This document shows positions 48,253-57,640 of a stretch of DNA of 64,000 bases, piece by piece; the stretch's first letter is position 1, and every line of letters starts with the position of its first letter. Source of the DNA: Thiocystis violascens DSM 198 (GTDB lineage Bacteria; Pseudomonadota; Gammaproteobacteria; Chromatiales; Chromatiaceae); the NCBI RefSeq assembly GCF_000227745.2, contig NC_018012.1, forward strand, positions 4,692,501 to 4,756,500, given 5' to 3'. A program made the position numbers and the translations under genes. The notes below the pieces were generated by a model. That model saw nothing but the letters and a program-made list of their open reading frames with translations. It did not search any database and was not told the origin of the DNA.

Positions 48253-49329
48253 GTGCGGCCTTTCACCCTGCCGATGTTCCTGACGCTGGCCAGTCCGATC
48301 CTGCTGTTGCTGTCCGCCTGCCAGCCGGGCGTCGAGGAAATGCCGGACGCGTTGCCGCCCTGGGTGCTGACGGTTCCCCTCGAAGTGTCCTCCGTCGCGA
48401 CCTGGAGCCTGACCGGCGCCGTGCAGGCTCGCCATGAGATCCCGCTATCCTTTCGGATCGGCGGGGAAATCCTGGAGCGCCACATCGATGCGGGCGACCG
48501 GGTCGCGGCGGGGCAGTTACTCTTCCGACTCGATCCCCGCGATGTGATTCAACAGCGTATTGCCGCCGAGGCGGCCGAGGCGAGCGCCCGCGCCGAGACC
48601 GAGAACGCGGAGCGCGAACGCGACCGCCTGGCCGATCTGCTGAAAAAACGGCTCGCCAGTCAGCAGGATTTCGAGCGCGCGGCCACCGCCGCGCGCGCGG
48701 CCAGCGAACGTCTGAGAGCCGCCCAGGCAACCCTGGCACAGGCGCTGAACGCGATCGGCTATGCCTCATTGACGGCCCCGGCGGCCGGTGTCGTTCTGGA
48801 GGCGAACGGTCAGGTCGGGCAGGTGGTAACCGCCGGTCAGACGCTCGCCATGCTGGCGGAAGACGGCCCGCGTGAGGTGGAGGTCCATGTTCCCGAGGAT
48901 CGGCGCGACCGCTTACCGAGCCAGGCCATCGCGGAGCCGTTCGGAACCGGGCCGGCGCTGACGGCAACCCTGCGGGAGATCGCCGGGACCGCCGATCCGG
49001 TTGCCCGCACCTGGCGCGCGCGTTATCGGTTGAGCGAGACGCCCTCCGATCTGGCGTTGGGGACGACCGTGACCCTGCATTTCGAGCCCGACCCCGATTC
49101 CGAGCTGCTGGCGCTGCGAGTGCCCTTGGGGGCCGTGCTGGAACGCGCCGAGGGACCGCTGGTGTGGCGTCTGGCGGATGGTCATGTCCAGCCCGAGCCG
49201 GTCACTCTGCTTGGTCTTGACGGCGAGTACGCAAGGATCCAGACCGCTCTGGCACCGGGCACGCCCGTGGTGGCGCTGGGCGTGAACCGACTCCAACCGG
49301 GGCAGGCGGTCCGGGTGCGTCAGCCATGA
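48253..49329 (+). CDS. RND efflux periplasmic adaptor (lipoprotein)
   Basis: A 358-residue MexA/AcrA-family membrane fusion protein starting with GTG, with AGGAG nine bases upstream. It has a lipoprotein signal (LASPILLLLSACQPG, Cys at about 23), barrel-sandwich lipoyl parts (RIGGEILERHIDAGDRVAAGQLLFRLDP and LTAPAAGVVLEANGQVGQVVTAGQ) either side of a coiled hairpin (about 95-165), and a beta-barrel domain (VEVHVPEDRR). It overlaps the permease start by four bases. No outer-membrane TolC partner is in the cluster. Confidence 0.93.
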   Translation: MRPFTLPMFLTLASPILLLLSACQPGVEEMPDALPPWVLTVPLEVSSVATWSLTGAVQARHEIPLSFRIGGEILERHIDAGDRVAAGQLLFRLDPRDVIQQRIAAEAAEASARAETENAERERDRLADLLKKRLASQQDFERAATAARAASERLRAAQATLAQALNAIGYASLTAPAAGVVLEANGQVGQVVTAGQTLAMLAEDGPREVEVHVPEDRRDRLPSQAIAEPFGTGPALTATLREIAGTADPVARTWRARYRLSETPSDLALGTTVTLHFEPDPDSELLALRVPLGAVLERAEGPLVWRLADGHVQPEPVTLLGLDGEYARIQTALAPGTPVVALGVNRLQPGQAVRVRQP

Positions 49330-52300
49330 GCGAGCATCCGCGTCCCGCCGAATCCCGCTTCAACCTCTCGGCGCTCGCCGTGCGCGAGCGCTCCGTGACG
49401 CTGTTTTTCATCCTGCTGACGGCCGCCGCCGGTCTCATGGCCTTTCTGCAACTGGGACGGGCGGAAGATCCGGCCTTTACCATGCGGGTCATGGTCGTGT
49501 CGGCGGTCTGGCCGGGGGCGAGCGCGCGGCAGATGCAGGATCTGGTCGCCGATCCGCTGGAGAAGCGCATCTCCGAGGTGGACTATTTTTATCGGGTCGA
49601 GACTACCGCGCGTCCGGGACGGGTGGATATGCTGGTGGAGTTCCAGGATTACACGCCCTCTCCGCTGGTGCCCGAATTGTTCTACCAGGTGCGCAAGCGC
49701 ATGCTGGACGAGACGCCAAAGCTGCCGATCGGCGTTCAAGGTCCATTTGTCAACGACGAATTCTCCGATGTCTATTTCGCGCTCTATGCCCTGTCCGCGC
49801 CGGATCTGCCGCCCCGTCTGCTGGTGCGCGAGGCCGAACGCATCCGCGATCGGTTTGCCCGCATCGAAGGGGTACAGAAGGTCCGGGTGCTCGGCGAGCG
49901 CCCGCAACGGATCTTCGTCGAATTCGATCCGGCCCGCCTGGCCAATCTGGGTCTGACCCCGGACGCGGTGCGGGAGGCGCTGGATGCGCAGAACCGGCTG
50001 CTTCCAGCCGGTCTGGTCGAGACTCAGGGGCCGCGTCTCTATCTGCGTCTGGACAGCGAACTCGACGATCTGGACGCCATCCGGGCGGTACCGATCCGCG
50101 CGGGCGATCCCTTCGATTTGACTTCCTTCGACCCTGCTCAGGACAGGCTGTTGATTCGACTTGGCGAGATCGCCGAGGTCAAGCGCGGCTACGAAGATCC
50201 GCCCGGTTATCTGATCCGCGCCGGCGGCGAGGAGTCGGTGCTGCTTGGCGTGGTCATGCGGCGCGGCGAAAATGGCCTGGCTCTGGGCGCGCGACTGGCC
50301 GAGTTCACGGCCAGCCTGGAGACCGATCTGCCGCTGGGGATGCGGTTCTCGCCGATCACCAATCAGGCCGACGCCATTTCGCACGCCGTGGAGTTGTTTC
50401 AGCTCAAATTTCTGGTCGCCGTCGTCGTGGTGATGCTGGTGAGTTTCGTGGCACTGGGCTGGCGCGCGGGTCTGATCGTCGGCATTGCCATTCCGCTGAC
50501 CCTGGGCCTGACCTTCCTGCTGATGTTGATCCGTGGCGTCAATCTGGACCGGGTCACGCTCGGAGCGCTGATCATCGCGCTGGGTCTGCTGGTGGATGAC
50601 GCCATCATCGCCATCGAAATGATGCTGGTGAAGATGGCGGAGGGCTGGGACCGGCTGCGCGCCGCCGCCCATGCCTGGACGGTCACCGCCACGCCCATGT
50701 TGAGCGGCACGCTGGTCACGGTCGTTGGTTTCGTCCCTATCGGTTTCGCGCGCTCTGGCGTGGGCGAATATGCCGGCAATATTTTCTGGGTGCTGGCCTT
50801 CGCGCTGCTGGTCTCCTGGCTGGTGGCCGTCACCTTCACGCCCTATCTGGGCACGGTTCTTCTCTCCCCGCCCAAGCCGACGGACGCTGTCCATGAAGCG
50901 CTCTACGATTCGCGTCTCTACCGGCGGTTGCGCGCGCTGATTCGCGGCTGCGTGCGTCACAAACGGCTGGTGGTAGCGGCGACCTTCGGTCTGCTGGCGC
51001 TCTCCATCGCCGGTCTGGTCGGCCCGGTGCAGAAACAATTCTTTCCGAGTTCGGACCGCCCCGAGGTGCTGGTCGACATCTCTCTGCCGGAGGGCAGCGG
51101 AATCCGCGCCACCGCGGTGGTGGCCGAGCGCGTTGAGGCGACCCTCAAGAATGCGCCCGGCGTGCGCTCGCTCTCCAGCTATCTTGGCGCCGGCGCGCCG
51201 CGCTTTTTTCTCGCGCTCAATCCCGAGCTGTCCAATCCGGCCTTTGCCAAGCTGATCGCGGTGGCCGAGAGTCCGGCCGCGCGCGATACGCTCATCGCCC
51301 GACTCCAGGACCAGGTGGACGCGGGCGAGTTTCCCGAGGCGCGGGTGCGGGTCCACAAGCTGCTCTATGGACCGCCGGTCATCTGGCCGGTGAGCTTCCG
51401 GGTGGTGGGGCCGGATCCAGTGACCCTGCGCCGGATCGCCGATCAGGTGCGCGACCGGGTCGCCGCCCATCCCAACGCGCTGGATGCTCATCTGGACTGG
51501 GGCGAGCGAGTGCCGGTGGCGCGGCTCGCGCTCGATCCGGACCGTCTGCGTCTGATCGGTCTGACGCCCCGCGAACTCGCCCAGCAATTGAACGATGAGC
51601 TGTCGGGTCTGGTCGCGACCGAGATTCGCGAGGATGTGCGCCATGTTCAGCTCGTGCTGCGCGGTCAGACGGGCGCGGCGGTTCGCCCCGGCGCCCTGGC
51701 GGACATCAACCTCAAGACCCAGGACGGGCGCAATGTCCCCCTGGCCCAGGCCGGTATCCTCTCCATCGAGTTCGAGGATCCGGTACTCAAGCGTTACAAC
51801 CGCGACCCCTTCATCGCCGTGCATGCCGAGGTCGCGGGCGCACAGCCGCCGGATGTGACCCTGGCGATCTGGAACCAGCTCGAACCGCTGCGGGCACAAC
51901 TGCCGGACGGCTACCGCATCGACATCGGCGGCGCGGTCGAGCAGTCCGGCAAGGCCGATGCCTCCATCCAGCGGGTGCAGCCAATCATGCTGGTGCTGAT
52001 GCTGACGGTCATCATGCTCCAGATGCGCAGCTTTTCCGGCACCGTGATGGTGGTCGCCACCGCCCCGCTGGGCGTCATCGGCGCGACCCTGGCCCTGTTG
52101 ATCGCGGACAAGCCCTTCGGATTTGTCGCCCTGCTGGGGCTGATCGGTCTGGCCGGCATCCTGATGCGCAACACCCTGATCCTGGCCAAGCAGATCGAAG
52201 ACAATCTGGGGCAGGGCATGGAGTCGTCCGCAGCTGTGGTGGAAGCGACGGTCCGGCGGGCGCGGCCGGTGATTCTGACCGCCGCCGCCGCCGTCTTCGC

Positions 52301-52475
52301 CTTCACGCCGCTGACCACCGATACCTTCTGGGGGCCGCTCGCCTATGTGCTGATTGGCGGGATCATCGTCGGAACCGGCATCACGCTGCTTTTTCTGCCG
52401 GCGCTTTATGCGCTGTGGTTTCGGGTACGGTTGGCCGGCACTGAAGACATGGCATCTCCAAACCCGCTAAAGTAA
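49326..52475 (+). CDS. RND efflux pump permease
   Basis: A 1049-residue HAE-1/AcrB-like transporter: first helix SVTLFFILLTAAAGLMAFLQLG, the QMQDLVADPLEKRISEV signature, and a helix bundle (VVVVMLVSFVALGWRAGLIVGIAIPLTLGLTF) with LLVDDAIIAIEMM carrying the proton-relay Asp pair. The second half is a repeat of the first (VLMLTVIMLQMRSFSG to LIGLAGILMRNTLILAKQIED, and VILTAAAAVFAFTPLT). A short insert SFDPAQDRL at about 265-275 comes from a dispersed repeat. Substrates are unknown; a TetR neighbour suggests drug or envelope-compound efflux. Confidence 0.94.
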   Translation: MSEHPRPAESRFNLSALAVRERSVTLFFILLTAAAGLMAFLQLGRAEDPAFTMRVMVVSAVWPGASARQMQDLVADPLEKRISEVDYFYRVETTARPGRVDMLVEFQDYTPSPLVPELFYQVRKRMLDETPKLPIGVQGPFVNDEFSDVYFALYALSAPDLPPRLLVREAERIRDRFARIEGVQKVRVLGERPQRIFVEFDPARLANLGLTPDAVREALDAQNRLLPAGLVETQGPRLYLRLDSELDDLDAIRAVPIRAGDPFDLTSFDPAQDRLLIRLGEIAEVKRGYEDPPGYLIRAGGEESVLLGVVMRRGENGLALGARLAEFTASLETDLPLGMRFSPITNQADAISHAVELFQLKFLVAVVVVMLVSFVALGWRAGLIVGIAIPLTLGLTFLLMLIRGVNLDRVTLGALIIALGLLVDDAIIAIEMMLVKMAEGWDRLRAAAHAWTVTATPMLSGTLVTVVGFVPIGFARSGVGEYAGNIFWVLAFALLVSWLVAVTFTPYLGTVLLSPPKPTDAVHEALYDSRLYRRLRALIRGCVRHKRLVVAATFGLLALSIAGLVGPVQKQFFPSSDRPEVLVDISLPEGSGIRATAVVAERVEATLKNAPGVRSLSSYLGAGAPRFFLALNPELSNPAFAKLIAVAESPAARDTLIARLQDQVDAGEFPEARVRVHKLLYGPPVIWPVSFRVVGPDPVTLRRIADQVRDRVAAHPNALDAHLDWGERVPVARLALDPDRLRLIGLTPRELAQQLNDELSGLVATEIREDVRHVQLVLRGQTGAAVRPGALADINLKTQDGRNVPLAQAGILSIEFEDPVLKRYNRDPFIAVHAEVAGAQPPDVTLAIWNQLEPLRAQLPDGYRIDIGGAVEQSGKADASIQRVQPIMLVLMLTVIMLQMRSFSGTVMVVATAPLGVIGATLALLIADKPFGFVALLGLIGLAGILMRNTLILAKQIEDNLGQGMESSAAVVEATVRRARPVILTAAAAVFAFTPLTTDTFWGPLAYVLIGGIIVGTGITLLFLPALYALWFRVRLAGTEDMASPNPLK
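50125..50150 (+). repeat. Dispersed repeat in frame in the RND permease gene
   Basis: CCTTCGACC plus CTGCTCAGGACAGGCTG, of the same family as in parE (37374-37400) and the IS3 orfB (57657-57680). It encodes SFDPAQDRL between FDLT and LIRLGEIA without breaking the frame. Confidence 0.7.
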
Positions 52476-52518
52476 AGCCTCTTCATTCAGTAATCGAAAA
52501 CCCAATGGCGCCGTGGCG

Positions 52519-54360
52519 ATGAGCGTTGACCAGAAAACGGACGCATCCGACCTGCGTCTTCTGCTCAAGGGAATCCCCGAAAATCCCGGCGTCTACCGCA
52601 TGCTGGATGCGATCGGGACGGTGCTCTATGTCGGTAAGGCCAAAAACCTGAAACGCCGGGTCGGCAGCTATTTCGGGCACGTGCCGACCCGGCGCATTCA
52701 GCGCATGGTGAGCCTGATCGTCGACATTGAGGTGACGGTCACCCGCACCGAGGCCGAGGCGCTGCTGCTGGAGAGCAATCTCATCAAGGCGCTTCAGCCG
52801 CGCTTCAATGTCCTGCTGCGCGACGACAAGAGTTATCCCTATATCCACCTCACCACCCAGGACGAATTTCCGCGGCTGGCCTTCTATCGCGGATCGCGCA
52901 AGGGGGAAGGGCGTTTCTTTGGGCCCTATCCCAGCGCCGGGGCGGTGCGCGAGACCCTGCAACTGCTTCAGAAGCTGTTTCCGGTCCGCCAGTGCGAGGA
53001 CAGCGTGTTTCGCCATCGCTCGCGCCCCTGTCTCCAGTATCAGATCAAACGCTGTGGCGGTCCCTGCGTCGGGCTGATTGGCGCGGCGGACTATGCCGAG
53101 GATGTGGCGAGCACCGTCAAGTTTCTTGAAGGCCGCGCCGACGAGGTGGTGAGCGATCTGGTCGCCGCCATGGAACGCGCCGCCGCCGCGCTGGAGTTCG
53201 AGCGCGCGGCCATTCTGCGGGACCGGATCGCGACCCTTCGTCAGATCCAGCAGCGCCAGTACGTGCACGGGGAAGGCGGCGATCTGGACATCGTCGCCTG
53301 CGCCCTGGAAGGCGGTCTGCACTGCGTTCAGGTCTTTTTCATCCGCGGCGGGCGCAATCTCGGCAACCGTGGATTTTTCCCCCAGGCACCGGAGGACACG
53401 GATCTGGCGACCGTCATGTCCTGTTTTCTGGCGCAGTTTTACACCGATAAAAACGTCCCGCCAGAACTCATCCTGAACGTCGAGCCCGATGATCGCGACT
53501 TGCTCGAACAGGTCTTCTCCGAACGCGCCGGGCACCGGGTCCAGATCAAATCGAAGGTGCGGACCGAGCGCGCGCGCTGGCTGGAGATGGCGCGCGGCAA
53601 TGCCGAGGTTGCGCTCAAGTCGCGCCTGAGCAGCCGGGCCGGCTATGCGCGCCGACTGGACGCGCTGCGCGACGCGCTGGAACTGGAGACGCCGCCGGCC
53701 CGCATGGAGTGTTTCGACATCAGTCACACCCAGGGCGAACGCACGGTCGCGTCCTGCGTGGTCTTCGATGGGGAGGGGCCGCGCAAGTCGGATTATCGGC
53801 GTTTCAACATCGAGGACATCACGCCCGGCGACGACTATGCCGCGCTGTCCCAGGCCCTGACCCGCCGCTATACCCGCATCAAGGATGGCGAGTATCCGCT
53901 TCCCGATCTGCTCTTCATCGACGGCGGGCGCGGACAACTTGGCGCCGTGGCTCAGGTCTTGCGGGAGCTTGGTATCGAGGGTTTGCCACTGGTCGGTATA
54001 TCGAAAGGGCCTGACCGAAAACCCGGCACCGAACAGCTCTGGTTGTTGGGGCGCGGGGTGCCCGTTATACTGCCCAGCCATTCCCCGGCCATGCATCTGA
54101 TCGAGCAGATCCGCGACGAGGCCCATCGTTTTGCGATCACCGGCCATCGTCAGCGTCGCGCCAAGGCGCGGACCACGTCGTCGCTCGAAGGCATTCGCGG
54201 GATCGGCCCCAAGCGCCGGCAGGAACTCCTGAAACAATTCGGCGGCCTGCGCGGTCTGGCGCGCGCGCGGGTCGAGGACATCGCCGGGGTGGATGGCATC
54301 AGCCGGCAATTGGCGCAACAGATTTACGATGCCTTTCATCAAGAAATCCCGGGATATTGA
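52519..54360 (+). CDS. uvrC: UvrABC system protein C
   Basis: A 613-residue nuclease of nucleotide excision repair. Domains: GIY-YIG N-terminal nuclease (GVYRMLDAIGTVLYVGKAKNLKRRV), the Cys-rich part FRHRSRPCLQYQIKRCGGPC, UVR domain (SDLVAAMERAAAALEFERAAILRDRI), the RNase H-like second nuclease (ECFDISHTQGERTVASCVVFDGEGPRKSDYRRFNI) and tandem HhH domains (LEGIRGIGPKRRQELLKQFGGLRGL). A GTG at 52513 is an alternative start. pgsA begins four bases after the stop. Confidence 0.97.
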   Translation: MSVDQKTDASDLRLLLKGIPENPGVYRMLDAIGTVLYVGKAKNLKRRVGSYFGHVPTRRIQRMVSLIVDIEVTVTRTEAEALLLESNLIKALQPRFNVLLRDDKSYPYIHLTTQDEFPRLAFYRGSRKGEGRFFGPYPSAGAVRETLQLLQKLFPVRQCEDSVFRHRSRPCLQYQIKRCGGPCVGLIGAADYAEDVASTVKFLEGRADEVVSDLVAAMERAAAALEFERAAILRDRIATLRQIQQRQYVHGEGGDLDIVACALEGGLHCVQVFFIRGGRNLGNRGFFPQAPEDTDLATVMSCFLAQFYTDKNVPPELILNVEPDDRDLLEQVFSERAGHRVQIKSKVRTERARWLEMARGNAEVALKSRLSSRAGYARRLDALRDALELETPPARMECFDISHTQGERTVASCVVFDGEGPRKSDYRRFNIEDITPGDDYAALSQALTRRYTRIKDGEYPLPDLLFIDGGRGQLGAVAQVLRELGIEGLPLVGISKGPDRKPGTEQLWLLGRGVPVILPSHSPAMHLIEQIRDEAHRFAITGHRQRRAKARTTSSLEGIRGIGPKRRQELLKQFGGLRGLARARVEDIAGVDGISRQLAQQIYDAFHQEIPGY

Positions 54361-54363
54361 TCG

Positions 54364-54945
54364 ATGTGGAATTTACCTAACCTGTTGACGATGCTGCGGA
54401 TCGTCCTGATTCCAGTCTTTGTCGTGGTGTTCTATATCGAGGCTCCCTGGGCACCCTATGCCGCCGCCAGCGTGTTCGGCGCCGCCGCGCTGACCGACTG
54501 GCTCGACGGTTATCTGGCGCGGCGCTGGTCCCAGACCTCGCCGCTGGGCGCCTTTCTGGATCCGGTCGCCGACAAGCTCATGGTGGCCGTGGCCCTGGTG
54601 GTGCTGCTCCAGGCCGATCCGCGGATTCTGCTGGCGCTGCCCGTCATGGTGATCATCGGTCGCGAGATCACGGTCTCGGCGCTTCGTGAGTGGATGGCGG
54701 AGGTGGGCGCGCGTGCGGCGGTGGCGGTGTCCGGGCTCGGCAAGATCAAAACCACGGCGCAGATGATCTCGATCGCGCTGCTGATTCTGCGCGACTCGGT
54801 GTTCGGACCCTCGGTGTATGACTTGGGCGTGGTGCTCGTCTATGTCGCGGCCATCCTGACCCTGTGGTCGATGGCGCTCTATCTGATCGCCGCCTGGCCG
54901 AGCCTGTCGGGCAAGACGATCTCGGGCGCTGGCGAAAAAAATTGA
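54364..54945 (+). CDS. pgsA: CDP-diacylglycerol-glycerol-3-phosphate 3-phosphatidyltransferase
   Basis: A 193-residue membrane enzyme making phosphatidylglycerol phosphate. The CDP-alcohol phosphotransferase signature is D-W-L-D-G-Y-L-A-R-R, then GAFLDPVADKLMV. Four or five helices are visible, e.g. IVLIPVFVVVFYIEA and LVYVAAILTLWSMALYLIA. Order uvrC-pgsA-tRNA-Gly is common in gammaproteobacteria. Confidence 0.95.
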   Translation: MWNLPNLLTMLRIVLIPVFVVVFYIEAPWAPYAAASVFGAAALTDWLDGYLARRWSQTSPLGAFLDPVADKLMVAVALVVLLQADPRILLALPVMVIIGREITVSALREWMAEVGARAAVAVSGLGKIKTTAQMISIALLILRDSVFGPSVYDLGVVLVYVAAILTLWSMALYLIAAWPSLSGKTISGAGEKN

Positions 54946-54953
54946 CGATGGGG

Positions 54954-54981
54954 TTGACAGGGTTTTAAAACCCCTTAAAAT
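54954..54981 (+). promoter_or_regulatory. Sigma70 promoter of tRNA-Gly
   Basis: A consensus -35 TTGACA (54954-54959) and a -10 TAAAAT (54976-54981) are spaced by 16 bp. The intervening palindrome GGGTTTTAAAACCC overlaps them. A GC-rich CCGGCTCG follows the -10, as in stringently controlled stable-RNA promoters. Confidence 0.7.
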
Positions 54982-54994
54982 AACCGGCTCGTAA

Positions 54995-55069
54995 GCGGGA
55001 ATAGCTCAGTGGTAGAGCACAACCTTGCCAAGGTTGGGGTCGCGAGTTCGAGCCTCGTTTCCCGCTCCA
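54995..55069 (+). tRNA. glyV: tRNA-Gly (anticodon GCC)
   Basis: The 75-nt cloverleaf has acceptor GCGGGAA pairing with TTCCCGC, D-arm GCTC-AGTGGTA-GAGC, anticodon stem CAACC/GGTTG with GCC at 55027-55029, T arm GCGAGTTCGAGCCTCGT, and encoded CCA. It serves as the putative attachment site of the element whose integrase follows (55172); no direct repeat of its 3' end is seen elsewhere in the window. Confidence 0.95.
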
Positions 55070-55171
55070 GTTTCTCTGTAAGGCATTGATTCGCTTACAG
55101 TCGTGCGCCGCCACGGCGATCAACAATCCTACTTTTAGGGTTCTGATCGTTTTGCACCGATGGAGCGCGGT

Positions 55172-55713
55172 ATGCCGACACTCAATGACACCATCGACGC
55201 CTTCCTGGCGTCGCGCGAATTCGACCGCGCCACCCTGGCGCGGTTGGCCTTCTGGTCCGACGCACTGGGTGCCCATGACCTCCTCGCCATCACTCCCGAT
55301 CAAGTGGATGACGCGCTGACCAGCCTGGCCGAACGTGGGCGCCTCAAACCGCTTCGGGGCGATACCGCCCGACCGGCCGGGGTTCCGCTGGCTGGATCCA
55401 CCTTCAATCCCTACATTTCCCAACTCCAATCCGTCTACAAGTTCGCCCGGCGCCTGCGTTTGCTCCCGCGTGGGCACACGCCGCCCACCAAGGGCGTCGA
55501 AAAGAGTTCCGAGCGTTACCTGCGTCCCGAGGAGGTGGAGCGTCTGCTGAAGGTTGCGCGCGGGGAACCTGATGGCCTTGCGTTGGCGGGATGTCGACCT
55601 GAAGCAGCGAACCGTGACGGTCGCCAAGACCAAAAACGGGCAACCGCTCATCGGCGCCCTGTCCGCGCGCGCCGCGTCCGAACTCGCCAAGCTGGCGGGG
55701 CAGGAACCGGATT
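55172..55713 (+). pseudogene. Tyrosine site-specific integrase, internally deleted and truncated
   Basis: An integrase N-terminal part (MPTLNDTIDAFLASREFDR, VYKFARRLRLLPRGH) reads to ERYLRPEEVERLLKVARG. The next conserved block, LRAGNLMALRWRDVDLKQRTVTVAKTKNGQPL, is in a different frame with the residues that normally lie between missing, so a deletion with frame change happened at about 55555. The gene then stops at EPD, where the IS3 left inverted repeat begins. The catalytic C-terminal half (R-H-R-Y) is lost. Position just behind tRNA-Gly fits an integrative element. Confidence 0.85.
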
Positions 55714-55778
55714 TGAGGTTCCCCCGAAATTTCGTCTTCCAAGGGTGACGTCAACTGACGTTCGCCCTGGAGACGCTG

Positions 55779-56069
55779 ATGCAGAAGATCCCGAAGCCGG
55801 AATACGCCGCCGAGTTCAAGTCTCAGGCGGTCAAGCGCGTCAAGGATGGCAAAACCGTTGGCACCGTGGCCAAGGAGCTGGGTTTGGTCGAGCAGACCTT
55901 GCGCAACTGGGTCAAGGCGTCCGATGCTGGCATGCTCGATGGCGCGGGTACCCGGAAGGTCACGCCGGAGGAGATGGAGGTGTCGCGTCCGCGCGCGGAG
56001 GCGATCCGCCTCAAACGCGAGGTCGAGATCCTAAAAAACCCTTCCCCGGGGCGCGCCCCGCTCCTGTAG
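55779..56069 (+). CDS. IS3-family transposase orfA (HTH protein)
   Basis: A 96-residue frame; the first 84 residues are native OrfA (YAAEFKSQAVKRVKDGKTVGTVAKELGLVEQTLRNWVK, a helix-turn-helix, ending with LKREVEILKN). The remaining residues PSPGRAPLL come from the IS110 insertion. In an intact IS3 a -1 shift on a run of A residues here would produce the OrfAB fusion; the run at 56033-56038 is where the IS110 sits. Confidence 0.85.
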   Translation: MQKIPKPEYAAEFKSQAVKRVKDGKTVGTVAKELGLVEQTLRNWVKASDAGMLDGAGTRKVTPEEMEVSRPRAEAIRLKREVEILKNPSPGRAPLL

Positions 56070-56276
56070 GCGCACAAACTCTTTTCAGAGTAGAGTCGGG
56101 GCGCCTTCGAGAGCAGAGGCCGTCTGCTTTTTGGTGGTGCCAACCCCGTCAAAAAACCTGGCCCGGGGACTGTTGCGAGTCTGCGTGTGGTGACGCCGTT
56201 GGGCGATCCCGAATAGGACGGTGATTGATCTCGCTGTCCCTGCTCTCGATTCACGTCTACCCCCGAGAGCGATTCC
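56039..56276 (+). ncRNA. Non-coding left end of IS110, candidate bridge RNA region
   Basis: The 238 bp upstream of the transposase hold no gene but contain hairpins such as AGCAGA-GGCCG-TCTGCT at 56112-56128 and CCCCGGGGCGCGCCCCG. IS110-group elements are known to encode a bridge RNA in this position that binds target and donor DNA. Whether this sequence folds so is not tested here. Confidence 0.35.
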
Positions 56277-57639
56277 ATGAAGCCATTTCCATCCCCGAAG
56301 CGCCCTCGCCCCCAGGCGCTGTCGACGTTCAATGCACAGGCGGCGGGCATCGACGTTGGCGCCCAGTTCCATGTCGTGGCCGTCCCGCCGGAGCGGGATC
56401 CCGAGCCGGTGCGGACCTTCCAGAGCTTTACGGGCGATTTGCATCGCCTCGCCGAGTGGCTGGTGGCCTGCCGTATCGACACCGTGGCGATGGAGTCGAC
56501 CAGGGTCTATTGGATCCCCCTCGACGAGATCCTCGAGGCCCGTGGCATCCGCGTGGTCGTGGCCAACGCGCGCGACGTCAAACACGTCCCCGGGCGCAAG
56601 ACCGACGTCAACGATGCCCAATGGCTCCAGCCGTTGCATGCCTACGGCCTGCTGCGGGGCAGCTTTCATCCCCCGGGCGACATCGCCGCGTTGCGCGCCG
56701 ACCTGCGCCAGCGTGAGCGCCTGCTCGATGACGCCGCCTCCCCTATCCAGCACATGCAGAAGGCGCTGACGCCGATGAACCTGCAACTGCACCATGCGGT
56801 CTCCGACATCGCCGGCAAGACCGGGATGGGGATTATCCGCGCCATCCTGGCCGGAACGCGCGATCCGCGGGAACTGGCCAACGATCGCGATGTCCGCGGC
56901 AAAGCCTCGCTGGAGACCATTGCCCGCGCCCTGGCGGGGAATGACCGCCCCGAGCACCTCTTTGCCCTGGAGCAGGCCGTCGCGCTCGATGACGCGTATC
57001 AGGAACGGGTCGCCGCCTGTGATCAGCGCATCGAGGCCGCCCTGGCGCAACTGACGCCCCCCGAGCCCCCCCGAGCCGTTACCCGCCCCCCGGCACAAGA
57101 CCCGCCAGCCCAATGCCCTCAATGTCGAGGTGCGCAAGGCGCTCCATACCATCATTGGTGTGGACCTCACCCAGATTCACGGCCTCGGACCCTATCTGGC
57201 GCTCAAACTGGTCAGCGAATGCGGAACCGACCTGTCGGCTTGGCCGACCGCCAAGCACGTCACCTCCTGGCTGTGCCTTTCGCCCGGCAACAAGATCTCG
57301 GGGGGCAAGGTGCTCTCGGCACGCACTCGTCGCTCGCACAATCGCGCCAGTGCTTTGCTGCGCCTGGCGGCGGTCAACGTCGGCAAGACCGACAGCGCGC
57401 TGGGGGCCTTCTATCGCCGCTTGGCCATGCGCGTGGGCAAAGCCAAGGCGGTGACGGCCACCGCGCGCAAGCTCGCCGTCCTGTTCTACAACACCCTGCG
57501 CCATAGCCTGGATGACAGTGATCCCGGAGCCTCCTACTCTGAAGAGCGCCATCGCCAGCGGGTCGTACAAAACCTGGAGCGTCGTGCCAAACAGCTTGGC
57601 TTCACGCTCGAACCGGCCGGCGCGGCAGGAGTTTCTTAG
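56277..57639 (+). pseudogene. IS110-family transposase, frameshifted
   Basis: The first frame (56277 to about 57070) carries the DEDD RuvC-like domain: AGIDVGAQFHVVAV, AMESTRVYW and GRKTDVNDAQWL. Conserved sequence then moves to the next frame: ALNVEVRKALHTIIGVDLTQIHGLGPYLALKLVSECG, ISGGKVLSARTRRSHNRASALLRLAA, which is the C-terminal Tnp domain with its catalytic Ser. The shift falls near a run of seven C at 57066-57072. Either a mutation or sequence error, or programmed shifting, could explain it. Confidence 0.8.
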
Positions 57640-57640
57640 G

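Larger units (their letters stand above)
56039..57640 (+). mobile_element. IS110-family element inside the IS3 element
   Basis: Bounds are set by where IS3 sequence stops (CTAAAAAA, 56031-56038) and resumes (AAAAGCGACGGCA from 57641). It has no evident terminal inverted repeats, as usual for IS110. Content: a non-coding left region of about 240 bp and one transposase gene. Bounds are accurate to a few bases only. Confidence 0.75.

Noticed and set aside
49320-51899. Long antisense frame of about 860 codons opposite the RND permease
   Set aside because: It mirrors codon usage of the GC-rich permease gene; composition is high in Q, R, G, H without any motif.
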